From contig OZ037929.1 in the NCBI GenBank assembly GCA_964035575.1, forward strand, positions 1-64,000: a stretch of 64,000 bases of DNA, given 5' to 3'. Below are positions 37,758 to 47,800 of the stretch, one piece after another (the stretch's first letter is position 1; the number at the start of each line of letters is the position of its first letter). Below the pieces are notes generated by a model. That model was given only the letters and a program-made list of their open reading frames with translations, was not told where the DNA came from and did no database searches. This stretch comes from Rhynchopus sp. YZ270_cl-10 (taxonomy: Eukaryota > Euglenozoa > Diplonemea > Diplonemida > Diplonemidae). The translations under genes were made by a program, and so were the position numbers.

Positions 37758-37911
37758 AGTCTTGATCTTAATAACATTGCAGATATGCTTGCATATTATG
37801 CATCTTTTGATGTGCCGTCGTCAGGAGCCCTCTCTGAAAGATTGTGTTGACGCTTTGCTTGTGCTACAGAAAGGCAATTTAAAGTTAATATGAAGGGATG
37901 GAAGTTGGAAT
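37758..37911 (+). pseudogene. possible hAT DNA-transposase C-terminal remnant
   Basis: One frame reads LAYYASFDVPSSGALSERL, close to the hAT dimerisation-region pattern (...P.SSAPSERVFS.AG). It is followed by an in-frame stop where FS would be expected, then by a further ~20 codons. No upstream transposase part or terminal repeats are visible. A short motif match only. Confidence 0.35.
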
Positions 37912-38544
37912 TGTGCTAAAAAAAGTGATCTGTGATACATATTTTTTTCCAGGTTTTGAGTTTTAATGTAACGTTACTTTGCAGCAAAAATAGTACCAAT
38001 TCGAAGTACTTCCACACTCTTCTTTCTAACTGAGAAATGTGCATTGGAAATACTTCAAGAACTGATACACAAGCACCACCGTGAGTGGCACATGTAGGAA
38101 ACGACACAAGGAACCTGGGTGTCTTCAGGGGGGGGGTGTCTCTTCTTTCTTGTATGCTCTCATCACACACATACGAAAAGAGAAAGTTGTAAGATAATGC
38201 TAAGATTTTGTGGTGTCGACAATCACCTACTACGGCAACTGTACTCAAAGGTGGCCCGAAGGCTGCATCCTAAAACATATAGACTAGCGGTGCGCTAGGG
38301 GGTGGGGTTTTCCCTAGAAGGACCCGAGAAGGACCTTTTTTTCACCTAATTTTTGAGAAAATCACACCAGACTATAGATTTTTTTTTTTTGTTCCGCTCT
38401 CTTATTATACATAACCCAATACATTACTAATTACTGGGGAAACACGAGATAAGTTGGCAATTGCCTGTTCTTAGCAGGGAATTAGCAGGGAAGGTTTTCC
38501 CTTCTCCTGGTCGCAAAGTGAAAAGAAAAAGAAAAGTTTATAAG

Positions 38545-38808
38545 ATGATCCTAAGCCTCTCGTGCTTAGTCACCTTATCATATTCGTTATCGCATAGCTT
38601 CAGCTGCGCTGGCTTCTACAAGTTTGTTGTCAGGGATGATGTCATTTCCCCAGCCGGAGTTCGTAATTTTGGCACGTACGATGACGTGTTCGAGCATGTG
38701 CATAGTGTAGCGCGGGTACGTAAAAACTGGGCGACGGTCGTAGCCTATAAGTCCGGGTGCGCCAATGGACCGGAAAATGCCAATTCAAAAAGTGAAAATC
38801 CCCTATGA
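38545..38808 (+). CDS. hypothetical small secreted protein (weak)
   Basis: 87 aa from ATG at 38545. The N-terminus MILSLSCLVTLSYSLSHSFS could be a signal peptide, followed by CAGFYKFVVRDDVISPAGV and no known domain. It is the only plus-strand candidate in this region and could be chance. Confidence 0.22.
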   Translation: MILSLSCLVTLSYSLSHSFSCAGFYKFVVRDDVISPAGVRNFGTYDDVFEHVHSVARVRKNWATVVAYKSGCANGPENANSKSENPL

Positions 38809-39874
38809 ACGGCTCGTCCGTTCGACGCCATTTGGAGGACCATATCTCCCCCAGGGACGCGCACGTTAATAAAAAGGGGGGAAGAGAATTCAAGGGGTGG
38901 AAAACGTCCTGCTGCGAGCAGTCTCCTGAGGGGCACATCGGCAAAAAAAATCCTGATGTTGGCGTTGTCCCTTTGCGATCTGCGCAACGCACATGAAGGA
39001 GAACCTTGCAACACCACCTAGTTTCCTACATTCATTCCTGTGATGCAAAGCAACCTAAGAAATCTGAGCAAACCACTGTGGGGAGATGGAACATGAACAC
39101 GGGATGGGAAGAGATGTAAGCCCAGACAAAATAAAAAAGAGTGAAGTTAAAAAGTGCAAACGCCTCAAAGGACGCAGGCACAAAAAGATATGAACATGGC
39201 CAAAAACAGCAGGGAAAAATTTTCCAAAAAAAAAAAAAAATCCAAAAGAAAAAAAACATGAAGAAGCGTTCTCGGCATCCCGACAAAAGTGGATCAGCAA
39301 GAGCGAAGACTACAGACCGTTTAAGATCAAGAAAATAGAGAAAAATCACACAAAAAAAAGAACACCCAGTTTTTTTCTTCCTCTTTTTTTTTCTCTTTTT
39401 TAGACAGAGGAATGTATAATTTCAGATCTTCTGATAGCGTGCGTGGAACGGAGGTGCTTCTTCTTTTTGTTTTTTTTTTTTTTTTTTTTTTTTTGTGTTT
39501 GTTTGGGGCAGGTGGGGTGGGTAGCGACGTCCACAAAAACATAGACCCACCAGGCGTCAGTAAAAAAGTGTGTGTGGTGTGTTGGTGGTGGTGTAGAGTC
39601 GTTCCAAGCACCAGCAAGAAAGAAACAATCAATACACACACGTCGTGGTCTTTCCCACGTCTCACCCACACAAACACGAAATTAAAAACAACACAAACAC
39701 ACAAACATGAGCTGATCGCCTGGGGGTGATTTTTTCCGACATCAAGAGAAACGAGACAAAGTGCACTCTACATATTCAAATAAAAGGGGGATATTCGTTT
39801 TCGAAGCAGACAATAGAAGCTGCTGATTGGGGAGACTGTGAGAATAGATGCAACTGCTGTTCATTATGCGGGGC

Positions 39875-42781
39875 CTACACCACCCCCGTCTTCGAGACAC
39901 ACTCACCGGCGGCAAGAGAAACCTGGGTTTCGGTGCTGAGACCCCACCACTTCACGACAACACCTTCTAAGACACCGTCGGTAAGACAGAGCGACGCTGT
40001 GACGGTGTTGTCCTGGTTCACCACAGAAGAAACAACCCCGGTCACGGAGGGAAGCATGAAGGGGAGGCGGAAGGGAGGGGTCAGGACAGGCTGGAAGTCG
40101 ACAGTGTGGGTGTTGTACAAGTCCGCTGTCTGCCCCGTCATCGCAAGCATTGTGTGCCAGATGGTCATGTAGTATCCGTAGTGGGTGGTAAGGCTGCACA
40201 TGCCGCCCTCCTCCGTTTCATTCCCCTTCAGCACACCGCATGTCTTCCACACGTCCTTTGTGGTGTCGATCACAGTCTTGTACGTCCGCTCCGCCGCAAC
40301 AATCGCAGAGTCAAAGTCCTCCCCGAGTCTCACCAAAAGTGTGGAGTGGTCGGCAGGTGCCATCATCCAGACGTCCCCTTCTGTTGGTGTGTTCCCAGTC
40401 TTCCGCCCGGTCAGAATCTTCAGCCCTGACGGGTCGTCGTTCGCCACCGCAACTTTCTGGAGGTGCAGTTTGATCCGGGTTTTGTTGACAAGCTCGCCGT
40501 ACCCAAGAGAGTACGCGAGAACCTGTGGGTAGAATGTGTCCGCGAACACCGCCTTCTCGCCCCCTGTGTACGCAATGTAGAACTGCTCATCCTCGTCCCA
40601 CATCATGCTCTCCTGCGAGGCCACGGCAGCCTCCTCTGCGGCCTTGTAGGCAGACGCGTCCACCTTCATGAAGGCACACAGCTCCTGGATGGCACGCATC
40701 GCGAGGATGTGGAAGAGTGTGGAGTACGACGCGGCGTCGTAGCGCGGGAAGGCAAGGACGTCGTATGTGGTCTCGAGCTTGTACGGCATCCCGTGGAAGG
40801 TGGAGACGGAGACGTGCCAGTCGGCGGCTTTCTTCGCGGAGGCGAACATTTCGCGTGCGAAGTCTGTGTCGTTGTGCCACTTCAGAAGCTCCAGGATGTA
40901 AATGATGTACATGGAGCTTACATCGGACATTATACGGCCGCAGCCCTTGTCGAGGTTTGCATCGATGCCTCCCATACACCCGCACGCAAGCTGCTCCTGG
41001 ATCATTCCGTTCGAGAGCTGCTGGCTGCCCCATGCCCGCACCTTGGACTTGATGGAGCCTGGGAAGAGCATCATGTAAGGAACGTGGCGCTCACCGTCGT
41101 TGTGGACGCTGTCGACGTTGACGCAGTCGTAGGCCTCCCATTGGCGCCAGCGCCCGTCCACGCCCCACCAGGCAGAACGCATGTGGTGCAGCGTGCCTAC
41201 GAGGGTGTCGCGCATCCACGACGGCATGGAGGAGTTGAGGATGGGCTCGTGGATGGCGTGGATCTTCTGCACCACCTCGGGGAGGCGGGCCGCCATGGTG
41301 AGCGCTGCGTCTTCCGCGTCGGAGACCAAGTTGTTGTAGTTGTTCCCCACGGGTGTGGTGATGTAGGCGCGGTGGGGGAAGAAGTAGCCGAGCACCACTG
41401 TCACAACTGTTGTCCCCCCAGCGGGAACCTCCGACGACACTGCCATGGCGCCGTGCGGTGCGGTGCCGTTCAGCGGCACACCCGAGAGGTTGCCCTGCTT
41501 CGCGAACACATCCCACAGGGAGCTTTGCGTGCCGGTGGCGAAGGTAACGCTGCCCCCTTCCCCGCAGAGGGAGTAGTTGCCGTGCATCGCGCCGTTCCCG
41601 GGTTTGTCAACAAGCAGGCACCCCCCGCTGGTGGCCTTCCACTCAGAGCGTGTGCCTGATGCGGTGCCCTCCTGGTAGGCGTAGAGGGGCGAGTCAGACT
41701 GAAGCGTGCACTCGCCGTTGATGAATTGGAACGTGGCACATGCAGTGTTTGTGTTGCACAGCTGCGCACACGCGTCGGAGGAGGGTGCAGTGTGTGTGGA
41801 GATGGCGGTCCCCTTGCGCTCCACGTTGTCGAAGAACCCCTGCAGGTGGAACAGCCCCGCCACACGAAGCGCGGACGTCCCGTTGTTTACGAACTCGAAG
41901 GAGAAGGCGACGGCGGGGAGGTGACTGAAGTTCATGTTTCCTGTGGCGAAGCTGCTGTACCCCAGGAGCGACACACCAACCCCCGCAGGTACACCCTGCG
42001 CCTGAAGACGTGTCACAGGCGGGGAACCGGAGAACTCCAACCCGTCCACCGCAGGCATGGCGCTGGGGTCTGTCGTGGTCTGCAGCACGCGCGCGTACGT
42101 CTCCCCTCCTTTCGCCACGTGCACCCCCGCGAACGTCTTCCGCTGCTTCGGAACCTTCGCACTCCCTGCAGGCGAGTTGTTCTCCATCGTCCACGCAGTG
42201 AAGGACCCGTCCGCCCTCATCTCCACAGTTCCTGCAGCCACGCCACCCAGAGGCGGTGCTGTCCTCACACCCACAGATGGGTGCGCAGCGGGGCCGAAGG
42301 AGCGCGGGAGCAGCGTCCCTGCCGTAAGGTTCTTCGCAGGAGTGGGGACAGGTATCGCAGACTTCAGGAAACAGCACGCAGCACCCTTCTTGCACACCCC
42401 GAAGTCAGCGCCTGTGTGGAAAGGTTGGTACACCCACGCCTTGCAGACTATGTTCAGCCCACATGCCTCCTTACACCCCGCCTCATCCACACCAGCCACT
42501 TGCGCAAGGTCGCTTCCAGGCAGGTCACTCGCTGGGTACTGCTTGTCAGGGGTGCCTGCCATCGCAGGGGTGAACAGCTCAAGTGTCGTCCCAGTGTCTG
42601 CCCATGCGTACTCAGTTCTGGTGACATTTTCCGGCTCGGCATACATCGCGCTGTAACGGAGGGAGGGGAACGTGTCGCCTTTCTGCACAGTCCCTTTGTT
42701 CAAAAATTGGAACACCCCGACATCCGGCGACGCTGCTGTGCAGAGCGCCAGCATCTGCGATATAAGGACAGCTCTCTTCAT
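39875..42781 (-). CDS. secreted GH116-family glycosidase with Apple/PAN-like segments
   Basis: 968 aa. The chosen ATG at 42781 begins MKRAVLISQMLALCTAASP, a clear signal peptide. The open frame extends 38 codons further upstream, but GGCAG at about 42790 fits an SL acceptor just before this ATG. N-terminal third: cysteine-rich Apple/PAN-like segments (CKEACGLNIVCKAWVYQ; a second with CAQLCNTNTACATFQF). Middle: beta-rich domain ending in a GH116-like stretch (LGYFFPHRAY; SSMPSWMRDTLVG). C-terminal half: alpha-toroid catalytic domain (MSDVSSMYIIYILELLKWHN, ETTYDVLAFPRYDAASYSTL, YYMTIWHTMLAMTG). The family includes beta-glucosidases and GBA2 glucosylceramidase. Acting outside the cell on glycosides or glycolipids is inferred. 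Family call fairly sure, substrate unknown. Confidence 0.82.
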   Translation of the reverse strand: MKRAVLISQMLALCTAASPDVGVFQFLNKGTVQKGDTFPSLRYSAMYAEPENVTRTEYAWADTGTTLELFTPAMAGTPDKQYPASDLPGSDLAQVAGVDEAGCKEACGLNIVCKAWVYQPFHTGADFGVCKKGAACCFLKSAIPVPTPAKNLTAGTLLPRSFGPAAHPSVGVRTAPPLGGVAAGTVEMRADGSFTAWTMENNSPAGSAKVPKQRKTFAGVHVAKGGETYARVLQTTTDPSAMPAVDGLEFSGSPPVTRLQAQGVPAGVGVSLLGYSSFATGNMNFSHLPAVAFSFEFVNNGTSALRVAGLFHLQGFFDNVERKGTAISTHTAPSSDACAQLCNTNTACATFQFINGECTLQSDSPLYAYQEGTASGTRSEWKATSGGCLLVDKPGNGAMHGNYSLCGEGGSVTFATGTQSSLWDVFAKQGNLSGVPLNGTAPHGAMAVSSEVPAGGTTVVTVVLGYFFPHRAYITTPVGNNYNNLVSDAEDAALTMAARLPEVVQKIHAIHEPILNSSMPSWMRDTLVGTLHHMRSAWWGVDGRWRQWEAYDCVNVDSVHNDGERHVPYMMLFPGSIKSKVRAWGSQQLSNGMIQEQLACGCMGGIDANLDKGCGRIMSDVSSMYIIYILELLKWHNDTDFAREMFASAKKAADWHVSVSTFHGMPYKLETTYDVLAFPRYDAASYSTLFHILAMRAIQELCAFMKVDASAYKAAEEAAVASQESMMWDEDEQFYIAYTGGEKAVFADTFYPQVLAYSLGYGELVNKTRIKLHLQKVAVANDDPSGLKILTGRKTGNTPTEGDVWMMAPADHSTLLVRLGEDFDSAIVAAERTYKTVIDTTKDVWKTCGVLKGNETEEGGMCSLTTHYGYYMTIWHTMLAMTGQTADLYNTHTVDFQPVLTPPFRLPFMLPSVTGVVSSVVNQDNTVTASLCLTDGVLEGVVVKWWGLSTETQVSLAAGECVSKTGVV

Positions 42782-44808
42782 TGTTGTCTGCCAAAATAAG
42801 TAAATCCCCTTGTGTCCTGCTGGGGGGCGAAAGTTGCGATAATGTTGCTTTCTGCCGTACCTCCAAGGCTGGGAGGAGGGGGGTTTGTTTTCCATAAATA
42901 TGTCAGTGGGGTGGGGGGAACATTTTTTCTTTTTCGAGAAGAGAGGAAGAAGCTTTTGCCTTTATTAAGGGGTGCTTAAGGTACTTCCACATTATACATA
43001 CATGGTTTGTCCATTTGTTCTTCGTGGTAGTCCTCAAGCACCCCCCGCTACAGTGATGGTGCTCAAATGATCTTTGGATGACATTGAGGGGAAAAACAGT
43101 GGCAAAGGCGATGTGGAAATTTGCGGAAAGGAAAAAGTTAGACACCCTCCTCAGGTTATGTAATTTTTCAGTTCAATAATGGAAAAAAACAAGAAAAAAA
43201 GCGAAAACGTTGACTCGACACGGGTGTGAATACGTCAAAAACGCACACCGTACACACATGACACAATACACACAATGGAAGCTATTCAGTGTCACAATAA
43301 CTCAAAAATGAGGGGGTCAGAAAGGGAACGATGGGAGGGAGGGTGGGGTTTGAATAGATCATCGGATATGGCTTATTTTGTGCGCAGGAATTTTGAGAAA
43401 AAAAATCAAAAAACGGGCGCTTGCCATTACCCACCGATCTGCCAAAAACCCCCCACCCCCTCGCTCGCATGCGTGCACCCCCTGACCCTCCCCTTTTTTA
43501 CTTCGAAACAATTCATTGTGAAGTGACGTATGAAAAACACTATTCTTGGTTCGTTCTTCTCACAGGGCGACCACTAACTTGAATTCTCAACTGTGGACAA
43601 TGCGGTACCTGATGTTTTGGTACCATGACGTGATGTGCCGTGTAGTTCTTCCAGGGGGGAAAAGTCAACAGCACACGAGAAAGGAGCAAAAAAAAAATCA
43701 AAACTGTGAAAGCTTGGGTTGAGTACATGGTGGAGTCCGTCTAAAATGGGCGGAACCTTTTGGGTGGACTCTTTAAGCGGCCCTCCGCCTAAGAGTCCGC
43801 CCAAAAGGGTCCTCCTAAATGGGCGGACTCCACCGTGTAACCGAAGAGAAAAAAAATGGGAGCGGGGTGAGTTTGTTGCAAGAAATATGAAGAAAGGTAT
43901 CAGCGACAGCCCTCCCGATTATTTGCAACTAAAAAAAAAATCTTCGTTCTTGGGAAAGGGGGGCTAGAGATTAATAGTGATTTTGTGGAGGTAAAAGAAA
44001 AAACGAGAAAGACAATAGACGACTCCGCCAGATCTGCCTTCTATGGAAAGTACAAAAAAACTCCCTTGTCTTGTCACCAGGGCACTACACAACAACACAA
44101 CTATCAAATGAAATAATAAGTGAAAAAGTAGTGTTTTTGGGGTCTCATACCTGTGACCATACCACGTAGTCTGCAGTGATCTTATGCATGTTTCTGCAGG
44201 TTTTACAGATATAACTCACGGGTACAATATTATGCGTCCCAAACGATCCATTGGCGAAGGAATTTTGCACTTTTGCGCATCACAGAATACATGTGTCCAG
44301 TTTGATATGGTCATGAGAATCGTGATTATGGCAAAAAAGGTTTTACAAAGCAAAAAATGACCAAAAAAGTTTTGGCCGAGAGAGAGCGAGAGAGAATTGA
44401 AAACCAGCAAAAAGAAGGTGTTACACTGTGGCCAAAGGTAGACAGGGAAACAAATGAAGAGAGGGACACCCTTCAGGAAAATTTCAAATAGATCCACCGC
44501 GAAAACGTATTTTTCCTGCTCTCCCTTTCTTTTTTGCGAACCCTTTTACCCTCTGGCCAGTGCCTTGATGATAACAACAATAAGGGGAGAGGAGGTGAGG
44601 GACAAAACAAAGATGCGAAAAAAAAAACGTTTTATGGTGCTCCGGGGGGTGACAGGTCGCTGACAGGTCGTAGACCGATTCGTAAGCACCATTTTAGCTT
44701 TTTTGTGACAGGAGGGAGGGACCTCATGGGGGAGGGACATGGGGTGGGGGGAGCAGGAAGGTGGACGAGCCACCCATCTTTTTGTTGGTACAGTTTTTTT
44801 TGCTTTTA
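42782..44808. other. intergenic region
   Basis: Holds the TA-flanked MITE at 43726-43837. Otherwise I see no gene. T-rich and GA-rich stretches on the + strand (44380-44400, 44690-44760) lie downstream of the giant gene's stop. Confidence 0.6.
43726..43837. mobile_element. 112-bp MITE with TA duplication
   Basis: The left end CATGGTGGAGTCCG pairs with the right end CGGACTCCACCGTG, and the arms stay complementary for ~45 bp with mismatches (AATGGGCGGA, CCTTTTGGG, GACTCTTA). TA on both sides (43724-43725, 43838-43839) fits a Tc1/mariner-like target duplication. It has no coding capacity. Confidence 0.7.
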
Positions 44809-47800
44809 TCACGCAGCCACCACAACATTCGCCTTGACCAACACCCCCGTTGCGGTGTTGTAAATCACAACAGAGCTCGACTCCACAGAAGTCAGCACGC
44901 CGTGAATGAGATCGGAGCTCTTCTCTGTTAGGTATGCCTGAAGCTCAGACGTGAAACTCTCCGACCACATTGCACCCACAAGCCCCACCACTTCATCGGA
45001 GTTGGCAGCGGAAAAGTTGGAAACAAAAGTGTCGGACAGCTGCACAATGAATTCGTCTGTGCTGCACGCGCCGCTGTTCGTTACCGGAGAAGCGCAGTCG
45101 ACAAGGAACACTTCTGCACTTGGATCAAGACCAAGGTGTGAATTGAACGGAGTGAGCAATGCGGGTGACGTCATAACCAGGTCGATCTGGTTTGTTGTGG
45201 GTCCGAAGTACTTGAACGTGGTTTCGATGCGTTTGTACTCTTCTCCCTCAGCAAAGGAGAAGAAGTCGATTGTGATGTCGAACTCGCCATTGCACGGGTT
45301 AGAAGAGAGCTCTGCTGGGTCATAGCGTGTGAGGATCCATCTCAGTGTAGGGTTCACAGGGGTCTCGTGTCCGTACAAGAACAGCTGACAAAGGTGTCCA
45401 CAGTCGCCGTTGGTGTAGGAGGCCTCGAGAGCGCCGTTTGTCTCGTACAGCTTCACGAGAGACTTCGCGACGTGGTTGACAATCAGGTCGCAAGGGCACG
45501 GCACGCCGAAGCTGATCTCTTGGCTGCCCGCCTTGACCAACACCCCCGTTGCGGTGTTGTAAATCACAACAGAGCTCGACTCCACAGAAGTCAGCACACC
45601 GTGAATGAGATCGGAGCTCTTCTCTGTTAGGTATGCGTGAAGCACAGACGTGAAACTCTCCGACCATATTGCACCCACAAGCCCCACCACTTCATCGGAG
45701 TTGGCAGCGGAAAAGTTGGAAACAAAAGTGTCGGACAGCTGCACAATGAATTCGTCTGTGCTGCACGCGCCGCTGTTCGTTACCGGAGAAGCGCAGTCGA
45801 CAAGGAACACTTCTGCACTTGGATCAAGACCAAGGTGTGAATTGAACGGAGTGAGCAATGCGGGTGACGTCATAACCAGGTCGATCTGGTTTGTTGTGGG
45901 TCCGAAGTGCTTGAACGTGGTTTTGATGCGTTTGTACTCTTCTCCCTCAGCAAAGGAGAAGAAGTCGATTGTAATGTCGAACTCGCCTTCGCACGGGTTG
46001 GAGGAGAGCTCTGCTGGGTCGTAGCGTGTGAGGATCCATCTCAGTGTAGGGTTCACAGGGGTCTCGTGTCCGTACAAGAACAACTGACAAAGGTGTCCAC
46101 AGTCGCCGTTGGTGTAGGAGGCCTCGAGAGCGCCGTTTGTCTCGTACAGCTTCACGAGAGACTTCGCGACGTGGTTGACAATCAGGTCGCAAGGGCACGG
46201 CACGCCGAAGATGATCTGTTGGGTGCCCTCCTGTCTCTGCATCAGAACAAGGAGTCTGCGTGTGTCGCTGTCGTACAGCGTGGCGAAGACAGCTGCATGG
46301 CCGTTCATGTCGACAGCGTCGAAGATGTCAATTTCAAGGTTCGCCTCGTTGGCTGAGTGGTGCAGATCCAGGACAACAAGCTGGTCGTCTGTCCAGGCAG
46401 GGAGCCCGCCCGCAGCAGTGGTGTCCTTCATGAGTTCCTCCTTCACGTCACTGAACAACGCAGACGTGCCGCGGCGTGTCATTGTCGTTACCTGTCTGCC
46501 GACATAGAGTGTTGTCACGTGTTCCAACAGAACGTCGTGGTCACATGATTCCGTGCCATTAGCCCCAGGGCAGTTCACTGCAAAGCCTTCTGCAAACTGG
46601 CCCTCGTCCTCCCCAAACAATTCGTTCGCCTTGCGCGGCAAGTTCGCTGTGACTATGATGCTTGTCAGGACCGGCGGCTCCTCTACACCTAGCTCGAAGA
46701 TGACCTGCTGACCTTTGTACTCCACAACTGAAGTGATGCGTCTGAACGCACCTTCGTCGTAGGAGAAGAAGTCAACGAATCCGTAGTACATCCCCTCGCA
46801 CGGACCGGCCCCTTCCACCTCCGAGTTGGCCAGATGTGTTATGGCCGTGCGGATGGTGGGGTTTGCAGTAGTGAGACCCACGCACTCCTGCCCACATCCC
46901 TCTTCCCCCTCGATGCCGTAAGTGATGTTCAAGTACAAGAACTTCTCGTACACCGCCACCATCGGTTCCACCACGAAGGCTAGGATGGGGCAGTTTGTCT
47001 CCAGCCCGAAGCTGAGATGTGTGTTCGCAAGAAGCTTTTTCACCGTCAGGAGCTTGCGTGTCACGTCGTTGTAGATGAAGAAGGTTGTGCTTGCTGCCCC
47101 TTCGAGAGCCTCTACGCCGTGATCCAGGGCGTAGAACGACAAACTCCCTTCGCGCTCGTAGGCCTCTAGCACCATGATGTCATACTTATGCCACCCCCTC
47201 GAACCTCCAGCACCCGAGGCGTCTGTCTGCAGCGTCTCCACCACCTCGTCAAAGTCGACGCTGCGTCCAATCCACACACCGCCCTCCTGTGCCGTGTAGT
47301 GCGCCTTCACAGCAGCAAACACGTCTGCATTGCTGCACCCTGCACAGTTCACTGCAAAGGCCTCCGCATATGCTTGGTATTTGTCGACAGCATAGGTACC
47401 GATGCTTGGCGCAAGATGAGGGACCACGTCGTTCAGCTCGACCGGTGTAAGCACAGGCGCAGTAGCAACGTTGACGAACACTGTGAAGGATGAGCCCTCG
47501 TTGTCGATACTTCCGGACACACGCACATACTCACCTCCGTGGTAGAAGTCCGCGTACCCCCTGTAGTAACCAGCGCAGGATGCAGTTGATGACTGCCCCG
47601 TTGCGCTCACCTCCTGCAGCGTCAGTGCAAGGGTGGGGACTGCAGTGGTTGCCGTGTTCCACAGGGCGCTTGTCTCATCATAGTACCCGTCGAGGCTCCC
47701 AGTACCTGCGTACGTCTCGGCAAGCTTTGTCATCAAATCAGGGAACAGATCGCAGCTTGTGTTCAGCCCGAAGCCAATCTTGGCGGGTCGGTGCACTGTG

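Larger units (their letters stand above)
37411..39874. other. intergenic region, mostly unassigned
   Basis: Contains the possible hAT remnant and a weak small ORF listed separately, a T26-type run at about 39469-39494 and A-rich stretches near 39226-39260. Nothing else recognised on either strand. Confidence 0.55.

Noticed and set aside
40463-42799. Plus-strand ORFs of 398 and 357 aa across the GH116 gene
   Set aside because: Antisense shadows caused by GC-rich third positions; the minus frame carries signal peptide and family motifs.
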